Part shown: positions 1-8,791 of the stretch, piece by piece
Layout of the letters: the number at the start of each line of letters is the position of its first letter
Numbering within the stretch: the first letter of the stretch is position 1
From: DASPJR01 sp035628505
GTDB lineage: Bacteria > Planctomycetota > SZUA-567 > H5-PLA8
Length of the DNA stretch: 64,000 nt
Direction of reading: 5' to 3'
Assembly (NCBI GenBank): GCA_035628505.1
Contig: DASPJR010000118.1
Location: 1 to 64,000 of the forward strand
Position numbers and translations under genes: made by a program
The notes under the pieces: generated by a model
What the model was told of the DNA's origin: nothing
The model's database searches: none
What the model saw: only the letters and a program-made list of their open reading frames with translations

Positions 1-19
1 CCCGGCCCGTGGGGCCGGG
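1..19. repeat. Perfect GC-rich hairpin at window edge
   Basis: CCCGGCCC and GGGCCGGG form an 8-bp perfect stem with a 3-nt GTG loop. No T-run follows on either visible side, so it is not a clear intrinsic terminator. It may belong to a gene outside the window. Confidence 0.4.
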
Positions 20-77
20 CCACCCAGCGCGCGGCTGATAACCTGACAAGAGTTGACAAGTCAAAATGACCGTGTTT

Positions 78-116
78 GAGTCGGGAGTCGGGAGTCTTGG
101 CGTCGGGAGTCGGGGA
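78..116. repeat. GTCGGGAGTC short direct repeats
   Basis: The motif TCGGGAGTC occurs three to four times, twice in direct contact (81-96) and again at 101-115. No coding or hairpin function is visible. Confidence 0.5.
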
Positions 117-136
117 ATCTGGAACAGTAGAGGCTG

Positions 137-178
137 TTCTCTGTGGGCCTCTGTGTTCTCTGTGTCTCTGTGGTGAAG
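137..178. repeat. CTCTGTG-family dispersed repeat (single arm)
   Basis: This stretch is built from CTCTGTG/TTCTCTGTG units ending in GTGGTGAAG. It matches the right arms of the inverted repeats at 1075-1208 and 53208-53340. Only one arm is present here. Confidence 0.6.
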
Positions 179-370
179 TCGTGTTCTGATCGTTCCACGA
201 CTGGGCGCTGTGCATTAAAATGGAATGACTTCAGTCATTCCTTATACAACGGATGAAAAATCGAAATTGAACGTCTAGTTGTGTTGAGTTGTCTCCAGTC
301 GTCTTGAGTAGCGTACAGTCGTGTGTGCTTTACAAGTGTTGACAGGCGCGAAAGACTACGGACGGCTAAC

Positions 371-406
371 CCCTCACCCCATCCCTCTCCCGCAAGGGGA
401 AGGAGG
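371..406. repeat. CCCTCACCCC / CTCTCCC repeat
   Basis: The element starts CCCTCACCCC and carries CTCTCCC followed by CAAGGGGAAGG, giving a short imperfect inverted structure. Relatives lie at 16583-16654 (intergenic) and 41194-41232 (inside a gene). Confidence 0.55.
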
Positions 407-482
407 ACCGCGTGCGGCATTGCGGCGTCCTGATGCTGCAAGCGCTCTCCAGAAGTTTCTTTGCGCCTTTGCGTGAGCCCGT

Positions 483-1001
483 TTACTCCCCGTCTTTAAA
501 GCCGAAAAATTTCATCCACTCTTCGATTTCACGTTCGGAGAGCTGGCCTTTGAATTTGCGGGGATCTTCGCCGCCCAGCGGGTCGGCGGCATTCTGAATC
601 GACTTGCGCATGCGGCGCAGGAAATCCCGGCAGCCGATGTGATGGCCGCTGGCGCGAGCAACGTTGCGCACGATGAACTTGTCGCTGCTGACCACGGTAA
701 TCTCACCCGGACGTTTGGCGTCTTCGACCAGTTCGATGATGTAGCGGTCGGCATCGGTGCGCGGATCGGCGAAGACGAGCACGACCTTGCCGGCCGCTTC
801 GCGGTGGCGGCGCGGATGGTGCGCGGCTTTCTCCGAGCCGTCGAAAACCGCAATGACTTCCTCAAGCCCTTCGGCGTGCGCAAAACGCGAAAGCATCGAG
901 ACGAGCATGTTTTTGGCCGCGACAAAGCCCTGGTTTTCAAGCGTCTCTTCCAGGCGGCGATCTTTGAAGATGAGATTGCAGGCGTCGATCACGTACCGCA
1001 T
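483..1001 (-). CDS. NYN-domain (YacP-like) ribonuclease
   Basis: A 172-aa single-domain protein of the YacP-like NYN family, PIN-fold RNases that act in RNA turnover. The frame begins with the family signature VIDACNLIF and keeps the acidic metal-binding set D6, N9, D54 (VFDGS), D83/D85 (TDADRYI) and D107 (SSDK). The C-terminal 40 residues are charged and variable. I chose ATG 1001 because the fold begins immediately after it; an in-frame ATG at 1019 would add six non-family residues. There is no strong Shine-Dalgarno site at either. Upstream lie only repeats. Family assignment is firm; the RNA substrate is unknown. Confidence 0.85.
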   Translation of the reverse strand: MRYVIDACNLIFKDRRLEETLENQGFVAAKNMLVSMLSRFAHAEGLEEVIAVFDGSEKAAHHPRRHREAAGKVVLVFADPRTDADRYIIELVEDAKRPGEITVVSSDKFIVRNVARASGHHIGCRDFLRRMRKSIQNAADPLGGEDPRKFKGQLSEREIEEWMKFFGFKDGE

Positions 1002-1035
1002 GGCGAGAGGATACGGCATGCGAGGAGCGACTTCA

Positions 1036-1075
1036 ACGGAACACGACGAACGGAACACGACGAACGGAACACGAC
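1036..1075. repeat. 14-bp tandem repeat, about 2.9 copies
   Basis: The unit ACGGAACACGACGA is repeated head to tail at 1036, 1050 and 1064, with the last copy truncated. It lies directly upstream of the NYN gene and runs into the left arm of the next inverted repeat. Confidence 0.8.
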
Positions 1076-1208
1076 TTCAACACAGAGACGCAGAGAGCAC
1101 AGAGGACACAGAGAACAGCTTTTCAGGTGAAAGGGCAGGAGGGCAGAGCCATCTGCGAATGGTAAAACCTCTCCGTGCTCTCCGTGTCTCCGTGTCTCCG
1201 TGTTGAAG
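1075..1208. repeat. Inverted CACGGAG/CACAGAG dispersed repeat
   Basis: The left arm 1075-1114 (CTTCAACACAGAG...) and the right arm 1171-1208 (...CTCCGTGTTGAAG) are imperfect inverted copies, each made of CACAGAG or CACGGAG units, around a spacer of about 56 bp. Two more inverted pairs of this family occur at 51939-52037 and 53208-53340. The rest of the gap up to 1344 shows nothing recognisable. Confidence 0.75.
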
Positions 1209-1344
1209 TGGGGATCTGTTTTCGCCACTGCTGCGGGCTGATCCATTTTCGAAATTCATTCGGCGTCGCCTTTGCATCGGAGTTGTCTGGTTCGTGGCAG
1301 TCGACGATAGCTGCGTCAGATTTACTCTGCAGTGAGGCTCAAAC

Positions 1345-3099
1345 ATGCGAAATCTTCTGGCGGCGATGTGTCTATTTGGGGCGCTGTCTGTCTGCGCGGA
1401 AAATGCCGCGCCTGTCTGGTGCGTTGGCGAATCGGTAAAGGTGAAACCCGGCGACGCGCCGCAGGAAAAGAACCTGATCTGGGACGGCGCGGAAAAGCGC
1501 GTGTCGCTCAGCAGCGCGAAGAATGAATACGTGGCATTTCAGATTGCCATCCGCGCGCCGGGCGACGATCTGCAGGGCGTCACGGTGGTGCCCGATGCGC
1601 TTAAGAGCGCCGGCGGCGGCGAGATTCCAGTTGAGAACATCGAACTGTTCGTCGAGCACTACCTCATGGTCGCGGTGACCTCGCGCGCCAGCGGCAAGGA
1701 ACTCTTTCCGGAGTGCACGCCCGGCGAACATCCGACGCAGATGGTGCCCTTCAATGCGCGGCAGTTCGGAGCGCCTTTCGCGATCTGGCCGGACCGCAAT
1801 CAGCCGGTGTGGGTCGACATCTACGTTCCGGAAGACGCGGCCGCGGGCGTTTACAGCGGCACCTTTAAGGTGAAGGCTGGCGAGCGGCTTTTGAGCGACG
1901 TCAACGTTTCGCTGACGGTGTGGGATTTCGCCTTGCCGCATGAGACGCATTTCAGGACCTTTCTCTATACGGGGCCGGAGAACCTGCGCTGGGCGCACCG
2001 CATCAAGGATGGCGACTCACCCAAATTTAAAGCGCTTGAAGACAAGTATTTCCAGATGGCACACCAGCACCGCCTGAACTTCAACGTAAGCGGCGGAGGC
2101 GTCGTTGATGAGATCGGCAAGCGCTACGTGAAGTATTACGACGGCAGCGCGTTTACCGAACGGGTTGGAAAAGGCGCGGGACAGAACCTGATCAACATGC
2201 CGCCGGAAGGCAAGAACGAGGCGGAATACAAGGAAAGCGCGAAACGCGCGGTCGAGCTCGTGGAAGAGAAAAAGCTGCCGGGGCTGCTGATCGGCTACGT
2301 CTGGGACGAGCCGCATTCGGCGGAAGACTTCGCGGAATCGAAGAAGCGCTGCGGCTGGATTCACGATGCCGTCGGCAAGAAGATGAAGACCTTCATCGCC
2401 ACGCCGCAGTGGGAGAAATACGACGCCGGCGACGTTGACATCTATAGCGAGCCGAAGATTGAAGACATTCCCAAAATTATCGCGCGCGGCGATTCCGTCT
2501 GGTCGGTCAACGCCGGCTATACGGCGGGGCCCTATGTCGATGCTCCCGGGTACGGCGGGCGATCCATTCCGTGGATGGTCTGGCGCATGGACCTGGGCGG
2601 CTGGCAATTCTGGGACTGCTGCTACTGGGTCGACCGTCAGAACCGCAAGCACCGCGAAGGCAAGCGCTGGGTGCCTGACATGTCCTTTAAGGAGATCAAC
2701 GAGAATCCCGATGAGTATCTGAGCGATCTCTGGCGCGATCCGCTGAACTTCGACGAGATGCGCAAGAAAGGCTACAAGATGCAGGACGCCATCCGCATCA
2801 ATGGCGACGGGCTGCTTTTCTACCCCGGGCATGACATCGGCGTGAATGGTCCCATCGCCAGCTTTGCCATGAAGTCACTCCGCCGCGGCGCGCAGGATTA
2901 CGAATACCTGTGGCTGGCAAAGCAGAAAGGCAAAGACGCGGAAGTGGCGGCGATCGTCGCGAGCGTCTGCCCGGAGCCGGGTAAATGGAGCAACGATCCG
3001 GAAGAGTGGGACCGCGCGCGGCTGAAGCTCGGCCAGCTGCTGGCGCCAAAAAATGAACTGAAAGCCGGCAGCGAAGGCAAACCCAGCGCACGGCGATAG
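1345..3099 (+). CDS. Secreted DUF4091 glycoside-hydrolase-like protein
   Basis: A 584-aa exported protein with a short signal peptide (LLAAMCLFGALSVCA, cleavage near residue 18-20). Residues about 30-190 form a beta-rich N-terminal module (VSLSSAKNEYVAFQIAIRAP) typical of proteins that carry a C-terminal DUF4091 domain. A TIM-barrel-like middle follows, with GYVWDEPHS near residue 315. Residues about 470-560 (LLFYPGHDIGVNGPIASFAM, then RRGAQDYEYLW) match DUF4091. The family is predicted to act on carbohydrates but most members are uncharacterised. A GAGG ribosome-binding site precedes ATG 1345. A longer homologue lies at 45629-48481. The substrate cannot be inferred. Confidence 0.85.
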   Translation: MRNLLAAMCLFGALSVCAENAAPVWCVGESVKVKPGDAPQEKNLIWDGAEKRVSLSSAKNEYVAFQIAIRAPGDDLQGVTVVPDALKSAGGGEIPVENIELFVEHYLMVAVTSRASGKELFPECTPGEHPTQMVPFNARQFGAPFAIWPDRNQPVWVDIYVPEDAAAGVYSGTFKVKAGERLLSDVNVSLTVWDFALPHETHFRTFLYTGPENLRWAHRIKDGDSPKFKALEDKYFQMAHQHRLNFNVSGGGVVDEIGKRYVKYYDGSAFTERVGKGAGQNLINMPPEGKNEAEYKESAKRAVELVEEKKLPGLLIGYVWDEPHSAEDFAESKKRCGWIHDAVGKKMKTFIATPQWEKYDAGDVDIYSEPKIEDIPKIIARGDSVWSVNAGYTAGPYVDAPGYGGRSIPWMVWRMDLGGWQFWDCCYWVDRQNRKHREGKRWVPDMSFKEINENPDEYLSDLWRDPLNFDEMRKKGYKMQDAIRINGDGLLFYPGHDIGVNGPIASFAMKSLRRGAQDYEYLWLAKQKGKDAEVAAIVASVCPEPGKWSNDPEEWDRARLKLGQLLAPKNELKAGSEGKPSARR

Positions 3100-3166
3100 C
3101 GCCTATAGCCGCAAAGATTTGCATGTGACACATAACCTCAGCAGGCTGTATGATTCACTAATCGTT

Positions 3167-3187
3167 GCCGCGCCCGAAAGGCGCGGC
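3167..3187 (+). promoter_or_regulatory. Leader hairpin upstream of TPR-like gene
   Basis: GCCGCGCC and GGCGCGGC form an 8-bp perfect stem with the loop CGAAA. The hairpin ends 23 bp before the ATG at 3211. Four A residues rather than a T-run follow, so a leader structure is at least as likely as a terminator for the upstream DUF4091 gene. Confidence 0.4.
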
Positions 3188-3210
3188 AAAATGCCGGTTA
3201 GTGAGGAATT

Positions 3211-4242
3211 ATGCGGTCTGCGCTTTTCACGCTATTTTTAGTTCTCATCAGCACGGCTCTGCGTGCGGACACCGTGGAGATCAAGCCCGATCCGGACGAG
3301 TCCGAGCCCAACAAGGACGGACTGAAGCTGGAAGGGAAGGTTCACCGCGAGACGGATGAGTTCATCTTCTTCATGGTCGATGAAGAGAAGGGCACCGTCC
3401 GCATTCCCAAGAGCAAGATCAAGAGCATCGAATATGACATCAACACGCAGACCGAAAAACTGAAGCCGGACGATTTCGCGGGCCACTACAAAGTCGGCGT
3501 CTGGGCGATGGACAAAGCCATGTACGCCGAGGCGGTGCAGATTTTCGAAGCGCTGAAAGGCAAAGAGGGTCCGGGCCCGGACATGCTCAAGCTGCTGGGC
3601 AAAGCGTACGAAAACCGGCAGCAGATGGATAAGGCGCTCGAGAATTATACCGATTACCTGAAGCTCAACCCGCAGGACGCTGAAGTCACCGCGAAGGTTA
3701 CTGAACTGAACAAAGTCGTCAATCCCGACGCCGGCAACACGGCTCCCGGGGAGAAAGCTAAGCCCAAGGTTGTCGACGGCCTGGAAGGCGACGGCACGTG
3801 GGTTTCTGAAAACTGGGGCATCACCGCGAAAGTTCAGTTCTCGGCCGAGCCCACCACCGGCAACAAGACGATTGCCATTCAGACTGAAGGCGGCGACAAG
3901 GACAAAGTCGCCGTCAGCCGCACGGGCCAGCCGCTGGACCTGAGCGACACCAAGGAAATGTTCGTGCGCGTTTTCCATAACTCGCAGCAGCCGGTCGCGC
4001 TCGCGATCGGTTTTGTCAACGCGCAGGGCGAGTTCCATGAATCCAAGCAGATGCGCGTTCCCGCGAACAGCTGGAACAACGTGACGTTGCGGATCGATGG
4101 CAAAGGCTTCAAAGCGGCACGCAACAATTTCAAGGACTTTGATCTCGAAATGGAAGGCAAGCAGAACATCAAGCGCATCATCTTCCTGGTTTACACGCAA
4201 AAGCCGCTGACCATGTACCTGGATGGAATTTTCTTCAAGTGA
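3211..4242 (+). CDS. Secreted TPR-like protein
   Basis: A 343-aa exported protein. Residues 1-19 are a signal peptide (FTLFLVLISTALRADT). A short beta module about residues 25-80 (LKLEGKVHRETDEFIFFMVD) is followed by tetratricopeptide-like helices at about 85-165 (ALENYTDYLKLNPQDAEV) and a beta-sandwich-like C-terminus (180-343), which may bind carbohydrate (VTLRIDGKGF, MYLDGIFFK). The start at 3211 has GAGGAATT just upstream. Its stop overlaps the next start by four bases (GTGA), indicating translational coupling. No enzymatic motif is visible. It could be an envelope scaffold protein; the function is unknown. Confidence 0.75.
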   Translation: MRSALFTLFLVLISTALRADTVEIKPDPDESEPNKDGLKLEGKVHRETDEFIFFMVDEEKGTVRIPKSKIKSIEYDINTQTEKLKPDDFAGHYKVGVWAMDKAMYAEAVQIFEALKGKEGPGPDMLKLLGKAYENRQQMDKALENYTDYLKLNPQDAEVTAKVTELNKVVNPDAGNTAPGEKAKPKVVDGLEGDGTWVSENWGITAKVQFSAEPTTGNKTIAIQTEGGDKDKVAVSRTGQPLDLSDTKEMFVRVFHNSQQPVALAIGFVNAQGEFHESKQMRVPANSWNNVTLRIDGKGFKAARNNFKDFDLEMEGKQNIKRIIFLVYTQKPLTMYLDGIFFK

Positions 4243-6176
4243 GCGCTGACGAGTCTTCCGTGAAACGAAAAAAATCGCTTTCGGTTCTGCTCCCCGTCTC
4301 CATCCTCACTGCCGCTCTGGGATTCTCCTTCGCGCTAGCCACGTCGTCGCCCGAAGCCGAGCCGCGGGCCGCTGAACCGCCGCGGGCGAGTGGACGCGTC
4401 ATCGGCGAGTTCCTGAAATTCACCAATCCGTTCCTTCAGCCCTTCACCAGCAACGCGATGCCCAACCTCCTGGAGACCGACGCGGTCTTTTTTCCGGCCG
4501 GCGGCGACGTCGAGGACCCTGATGACACGGACGAAGAATTCCCGGTTAAGGGCTACGACCTCGGCGACGCCTGCGCCGGCGGACAGATCACACGCTACAT
4601 TTCGGCGACGGGCGGTTTTCTTCCTTATCGCTTCCTCACCAAGCCCGTGCTTGATCCCCGCATCACCTTCGGCAGCGCAGTGCTCTTCGACCCGCCGCGC
4701 CTGCTGCCGTTTGGCCGGCTTCAGGTCGGAACCCTTCCGCAGGGTGCGGGCCCGATCCGCTTCGACGTGACACTCAGCGACATGATTTCAACACAGGTCA
4801 CCGGGCGCTTCCGGTTGAACCTGGTTCAGTGCACACCTGACGAATTCCGCTTTGCCATGAGCCGCCTGCCGACGGCGCAGCAGGGGCGGATGTACTGGAC
4901 CAATATTCAGACCATCGGCGGCACACCGCCGATACGTTTTTCCGTCACCGATGTTGACGGCACCGCCGGCAAGCGCCTGGAAGATGTCGGCCTGTCGTTT
5001 AACCCGGACGACGGAACGCTCTTCGGCCGGGTGATGTCGGCCGTCGACGTGAAGTTAACCGTCGTCGCAACGGATGCGGCCGGGCGCGTGGCAAAGCAGC
5101 GCTTCCAGCCTGATCCGAATGTCGCACTTGCCTCGAGCCAGTCCCTCGTTATCCCTGTTATCGTCGCACCCTCGGTCTCGACCGAAGTCGCGGGCCTTTC
5201 GGCGCAGGTGAAAGGCAACGTGCCGGTGCCTGGCGTCGCCACGTTTAAAGATTCATTCGTCTATTCCGCGCTGCTGGATCCAAAAGGCGAGACACTCGCC
5301 TCGCTCGCGGGCACCCCTTTTGTGATGCGCGTCGGACGCAGGACGTATTTTGACTCAGCCCTGAGCCGCTTCGACGAAAACGGCAAAATTCAGCTGGCTC
5401 TGGATGCTTCCGGCAACCCCATTTCGGCCGCCGGCAAAGGCAAGAAAGCTCCTGGCAGACTGGACGTTTCATTCAGCCACGCGAGCGGCAGGCTGGCGGT
5501 GAAACTCAGCGGAGTGAACCTTTCAGACGCGGTAGGCGTCAGTGACGGGAAGTTCACGGACCGCACGTTTCAGCCGCTGATCCTTGGATTTGAAGTGGGC
5601 AACCTGCGCACGACTGAAGTTCTGATGCTGGAGACGCAGAAGACCGCCACGCGCTTCGCCATGAATTATGCCCTGGCCCGCCGCGGATTCTCTCGCGCCG
5701 GCGCGTTCCAGATCATCGATGTCGAAGGAATCGACGCAAGAGCCGGCGCATCGCAGACCGGCACGCGCTGGCTCGTGCGCGCTTTCGGTGTGCCGCCGCA
5801 GGACACTGCCGCCAATCCGGCTGCTAAGGAAAAGTTCGCCAAGCCGAAGGCCTCGGAACTGGTGAGCAAGGCGACCAGCGTCGACGTGTCGATCGGCGAA
5901 GAGTTCACGCAGAAGGTCACCGTGGCGCTCAAGTCCGTGCGGCTGCAGTTCAAAGGAACTTCCGCGGATGCGGGCTTGTTTTCAGTTTACATCGATCCGC
6001 GAAAATTCGTGCACCGCGTCGACACGAACGTGATTTCGGAAGCTGATACCGCTATTCCCATGGCGATCGACACAAAAGATCCGACCGTCTTCCGCTTCGG
6101 CATGAACTTCAATGGCTTGAAGGGCGAGAGCGGCCGGGTTATCGCTCCCAACGTTGCCCGCTGGGAAAATCGATGA
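4239..6176 (+). CDS. Secreted putative Ig-domain protein
   Basis: A 645-aa exported protein with an n-region KRKK and hydrophobic core (LSVLLPVSILTAALGFSFAL). It starts at GTG 4239, overlapping the preceding stop; GTG 4260 is an alternative that removes seven residues. Two Ig-like repeats of the putative-Ig type are suggested at residues about 110-200 and 205-300 (GTPPIRFSVTDVDG, LGLSFNPDDGTLFGRV-like pattern). A C-terminal beta module about 330-455 (FVMRVGRRTYFDSALS, AVKLSGVNLSDAVG, LILGFEVGN) resembles the C-terminal module of the Kelch/PKD protein at 40568. Likely surface or extracellular; role unknown. Confidence 0.7.
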   Translation: MSADESSVKRKKSLSVLLPVSILTAALGFSFALATSSPEAEPRAAEPPRASGRVIGEFLKFTNPFLQPFTSNAMPNLLETDAVFFPAGGDVEDPDDTDEEFPVKGYDLGDACAGGQITRYISATGGFLPYRFLTKPVLDPRITFGSAVLFDPPRLLPFGRLQVGTLPQGAGPIRFDVTLSDMISTQVTGRFRLNLVQCTPDEFRFAMSRLPTAQQGRMYWTNIQTIGGTPPIRFSVTDVDGTAGKRLEDVGLSFNPDDGTLFGRVMSAVDVKLTVVATDAAGRVAKQRFQPDPNVALASSQSLVIPVIVAPSVSTEVAGLSAQVKGNVPVPGVATFKDSFVYSALLDPKGETLASLAGTPFVMRVGRRTYFDSALSRFDENGKIQLALDASGNPISAAGKGKKAPGRLDVSFSHASGRLAVKLSGVNLSDAVGVSDGKFTDRTFQPLILGFEVGNLRTTEVLMLETQKTATRFAMNYALARRGFSRAGAFQIIDVEGIDARAGASQTGTRWLVRAFGVPPQDTAANPAAKEKFAKPKASELVSKATSVDVSIGEEFTQKVTVALKSVRLQFKGTSADAGLFSVYIDPRKFVHRVDTNVISEADTAIPMAIDTKDPTVFRFGMNFNGLKGESGRVIAPNVARWENR

Positions 6177-6748
6177 ACCTCGCTTCTTTTGTTTTTTCGA
6201 TCAGCAGCCCCTCTCTGGCCGAGCCTGGGAAAAAAGGCAGCGACGAGCTTGCTCTGCTGGCGGTATTTTCAGACAAGGGCCTGTGCGGCTTGTCGGTGGC
6301 CGACAAACGGCTTCCGGTTCCCTTCTGTCACGGCATCGACGAGATGAAGCGCCCGCGCGACGTGGCACAAAAGTTCGAGGTGCTCAAAGAAAAACTGCTG
6401 CTGCGCGTTAATGGCATCGATGCAAACCTGAAATGGAGCGACTTCGATCTGGCCGACCAGCCGGATTTTCATGTCCGCGTCTGGCGCGAGATGTTCAAGA
6501 TACCGTTTGGTAAAACGGCCTCGTATTCCGAAGTCGCTGAACGCGCGGGCTCGCCGATGGGCATGCGCGCGTGCGGCCAGGCTTGCGGCGCTAATCCCAT
6601 CCTCATCCTGATCCCGTGCCACCGCGTGGTTGCGGCCAATGGTCTCGGAGGTTTCGGCGGAGGCCTGGACTTGAAGAAAAAGCTGCTGGCGCTGGAAGGC
6701 ATAGACTGGCGCGAGCTCAACCGTTCACGAAAAGCGGCATTGAAATAG
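6173..6748 (+). CDS. ogt: Methylated-DNA--protein-cysteine methyltransferase
   Basis: A 191-aa O6-alkylguanine-DNA alkyltransferase of the Ogt/MGMT family, which repairs O6-alkylguanine by irreversible transfer to its own cysteine. The active-site motif PCHRVV places the acceptor cysteine at residue 149. The preceding DNA-binding helix-turn-helix region (FKIPFGKTASYSEVAERAGS, then RACGQACGANP) is intact at about 108-142. The N-terminal domain (1-95) is the usual variable one. The ATG overlaps the stop of the upstream gene (ATGA). A ribokinase and a HIT protein follow, forming a short operon with no obvious common pathway. Catalytic function is secure; the choice of ogt over other symbols is conventional. 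Confidence 0.9.
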   Translation: MNLASFVFSISSPSLAEPGKKGSDELALLAVFSDKGLCGLSVADKRLPVPFCHGIDEMKRPRDVAQKFEVLKEKLLLRVNGIDANLKWSDFDLADQPDFHVRVWREMFKIPFGKTASYSEVAERAGSPMGMRACGQACGANPILILIPCHRVVAANGLGGFGGGLDLKKKLLALEGIDWRELNRSRKAALK

Positions 6749-6772
6749 ATCGTTATCCTTCCACGGTCGCTT

Positions 6773-7774
6773 ATGAAAAAAATCGGCCGCGTCATCGTTG
6801 TCGGCAGCAGCAACACCGATCTGGTTGTGCGCTGCGCCCGGCTCCCAAAAGTTGGCGAAACCGTGCTCGGCAGCGACTTGCTCACCTTTGCGGGCGGAAA
6901 AGGCGCCAATCAGGCCGTCGCAGCCGCGCGCGCGGGAGCGAGCGTCTCGTTCATCGGTGCATTTGGTGACGATGCCTTCGGGCGTGCGCGCCGCGCGGAT
7001 CTCGAGCGCGAAGGAATCGATTGCAGCGGCTGCGTGGTCAAGAAAGGCGTGCCGAGCGGCGTGGCGCTGATTTCCATCGGCGACGCCGGCAGGAACCGCT
7101 GCGACAATCAGATCCTCGTCGCGCCAGGCGCAAACGCGCGGCTCACGGCCGCCGATGTGCGGCGCGGCATGCCGAAAAACCTGGTCGCGCGAGACGTCGT
7201 GCTCTGCTCGCTGGAAGTTCCGCTCGCGGCCGTGCGGGAAGCGATAGCGATCTCTTTGCGCCATGACGCCTTTGTGATTCTCAATCCCGCCCCGGTTCCT
7301 CCGGCGGGCCTGCCGCGTGATTTATTGAAGAACTGCAATTATGTGACGCCGAACGAAGAGGAGTTCCGCTCGATTATCGGCGCCAGAATCGGCACCGCGC
7401 TGGCCCAGCGGAAGGTTTCCCGGCTTGTCAGAAAATTCGGACCGAACCCGCATGCGCCAGAACATTTCATTGTCGCGCCCGAGTTTCTCGTAACACGCGG
7501 TGCTCGCGGTGTCGACCTGATCGAGCTCGACTATTACCCTTCGTTTGTCGCAGCTCCAGAAGTCCGCGCGGTGGACAGCGTGGGTGCCGGAGATTGCTTC
7601 AACGGTTGCCTCGCGGCGGGGCTGACGACGCTGACGGACGACGGCGCTTATGCTGAAGTTCGTTTCGCCGTGGCCGCCGCGTCGCTGAAAGTGATGCGGC
7701 AGGGAGCGCAGGCGGGCATGCCGCGCCGAGGAGAAATTCTTGCGATGCTCAGACGGATGAAAGCGAATGGCTAA
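6773..7774 (+). CDS. rbsK: Ribokinase-like PfkB-family sugar kinase
   Basis: A 333-aa cytosolic kinase of the ribokinase/PfkB family, predicted to phosphorylate ribose or a similar sugar. The N-terminal signature GGKGANQAVAAARAG is at residues 41-55, and the C-terminal signature with the anion hole and catalytic Asp (SVGAGDCFNG) is near 267-276. Cys replaces the more common Thr after GAGD. The stretch NYVTPNEEEF is the usual NxxE-type region. The gene is 24 bp downstream of the methyltransferase and overlaps the next gene by eight bases. No ribose transporter or rbsD is nearby, so specificity for ribose is inferred from family only. Confidence 0.8.
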   Translation: MKKIGRVIVVGSSNTDLVVRCARLPKVGETVLGSDLLTFAGGKGANQAVAAARAGASVSFIGAFGDDAFGRARRADLEREGIDCSGCVVKKGVPSGVALISIGDAGRNRCDNQILVAPGANARLTAADVRRGMPKNLVARDVVLCSLEVPLAAVREAIAISLRHDAFVILNPAPVPPAGLPRDLLKNCNYVTPNEEEFRSIIGARIGTALAQRKVSRLVRKFGPNPHAPEHFIVAPEFLVTRGARGVDLIELDYYPSFVAAPEVRAVDSVGAGDCFNGCLAAGLTTLTDDGAYAEVRFAVAAASLKVMRQGAQAGMPRRGEILAMLRRMKANG

Positions 7775-8204
7775 GGTAAAACCGGCGGGCTGTCTCTTCT
7801 GCCAGATTGCAAGCGGCGAACTTCCCGCGCAGATTGTTCTCGAAGAGGCGCGCGTGCTCGCGTTTCTCGACCACCGGCCGCTCTTCGTCGGACACGTGCT
7901 GCTGATCCCGAAAGCTCATCACGAAACGCTGACAGATCTGCCAGCGTCGCTGATCGAGCCGCTCTTCTCAACCGCGCAAAGGCTCGCACGCGCGGTCGTA
8001 CTCGCGCTGGACGCAGACGGCACGTTCGTCGCCATGAACAACAGCGTCAGCCAGAGTGTCCCGCATCTGCATGTTCATATTGTTCCGCGAAAAAAGAAAG
8101 ACGGGCTGCGCGGATTTTTCTGGCCGCGGCGCAAATATGCCGAAGGCGAGATAGAGAGCACCGCCGAAAAGATTCGTGCGGCGCTCTCGCAGCAGGGATC
8201 ATAA
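7767..8204 (+). CDS. HIT-family nucleotide hydrolase
   Basis: A 145-aa histidine-triad protein. It has an N-terminal CLFCQIASGELPA zinc/lead motif and the catalytic triad HLHVHIVP near residues 98-105. HIT proteins hydrolyse phosphoramidates and dinucleoside polyphosphates. The C-terminal tail (about 110-145) is basic then acidic. The start codon lies inside the end of the ribokinase gene (ATGGCTAA overlap), so the two are probably co-translated. The exact substrate is unknown. Confidence 0.88.
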   Translation: MAKVKPAGCLFCQIASGELPAQIVLEEARVLAFLDHRPLFVGHVLLIPKAHHETLTDLPASLIEPLFSTAQRLARAVVLALDADGTFVAMNNSVSQSVPHLHVHIVPRKKKDGLRGFFWPRRKYAEGEIESTAEKIRAALSQQGS

Positions 8205-8205
8205 G

Positions 8206-8592
8206 TTACTGCGTGTCATCCTTTCCCGCGGACGTAGACACCGGCATCTCATTCTTCTGCATGTCTGAATTGCCGGTCTTCTGATCATTGTTCATCTTGC
8301 TGTCATGGCCGCCCTGCATGCACGATACGGCTACGCCCTTCATATCCGCCATGATCTGTTCGGCTTTGCGGCTGGCCATCAGCAGCTGCTGGTGATCGTC
8401 GGACTGCCGCGCCGACGTAAGCTCGCGCGCCGCTTCGTCGATGCGAGCGGGCAGTGCGCTCATAACCGTACTGCAATCCTGGTGAGCGATGCCGGCCTGC
8501 GGGTTACTGGCGACCGGCTCCTGTGCTTCGTCTGCCGCATGCGCCACCCACGATGATATCAGCAAGGTAATTACAAAGGCTATTTTCCGCAT
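8206..8592 (-). CDS. Small secreted protein of unknown function
   Basis: A 128-aa exported protein: signal peptide at residues 1-19 (FVITLLISSWVAHA), then a predicted helical, charged mature part and a low-complexity C-terminus rich in Asp, Gln, Asn and Met. Two cysteines (about residues 39 and 87) could form a disulfide. ATG 8592 is chosen because GGGAGAAGG lies 5-12 bases upstream. An in-frame ATG at 8607 would place this ribosome-binding site inside the coding region. It is convergent with the HIT gene, one base from its end. I do not recognise a family. Confidence 0.6.
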   Translation of the reverse strand: MRKIAFVITLLISSWVAHAADEAQEPVASNPQAGIAHQDCSTVMSALPARIDEAARELTSARQSDDHQQLLMASRKAEQIMADMKGVAVSCMQGGHDSKMNNDQKTGNSDMQKNEMPVSTSAGKDDTQ

Positions 8593-8791
8593 GGTTCCTT
8601 CTCCCATTTGAACAGCAACGTTCGCGTTGCCTGTTTAATCACACCTTCACGCAAGGGCAGGACAACACGCGGCTAATGCGGCGTCGCATTGAAAAAAAAT
8701 TTCAATTTGCGGTCAAAAGCCAGAGCCAACAGCAGCAGGGAACCGTATATTCCGGGTACGACTTATCACGACCAGGTAAAGGGCGCGCGCT

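Larger units (their letters stand above)
1..482. other. Gene-free, repeat-rich intergenic region
   Basis: No convincing coding frame. The region is a mosaic of short low-complexity elements whose relatives recur elsewhere in the window: GTCGGGAGTC units (78-116), a CTCTGTG-type element (137-178), a CCCTCACCCC/CTCTCCC element (371-406) and a TTTGCGCCTTTGCGTG element (457-478). The single short open frame on the minus strand (235-441) overlaps these repeats and is not supported. Confidence 0.6.

Noticed and set aside
235..441. Short minus-strand frame in the first 500 bp
   Set aside because: Built from dispersed repeat sequence, with no ribosome-binding site.
2017..2832. A 271-codon minus-strand frame inside the first DUF4091 gene
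   Set aside because: Antisense shadow of a recognisable gene; no ribosome-binding site and no family pattern.
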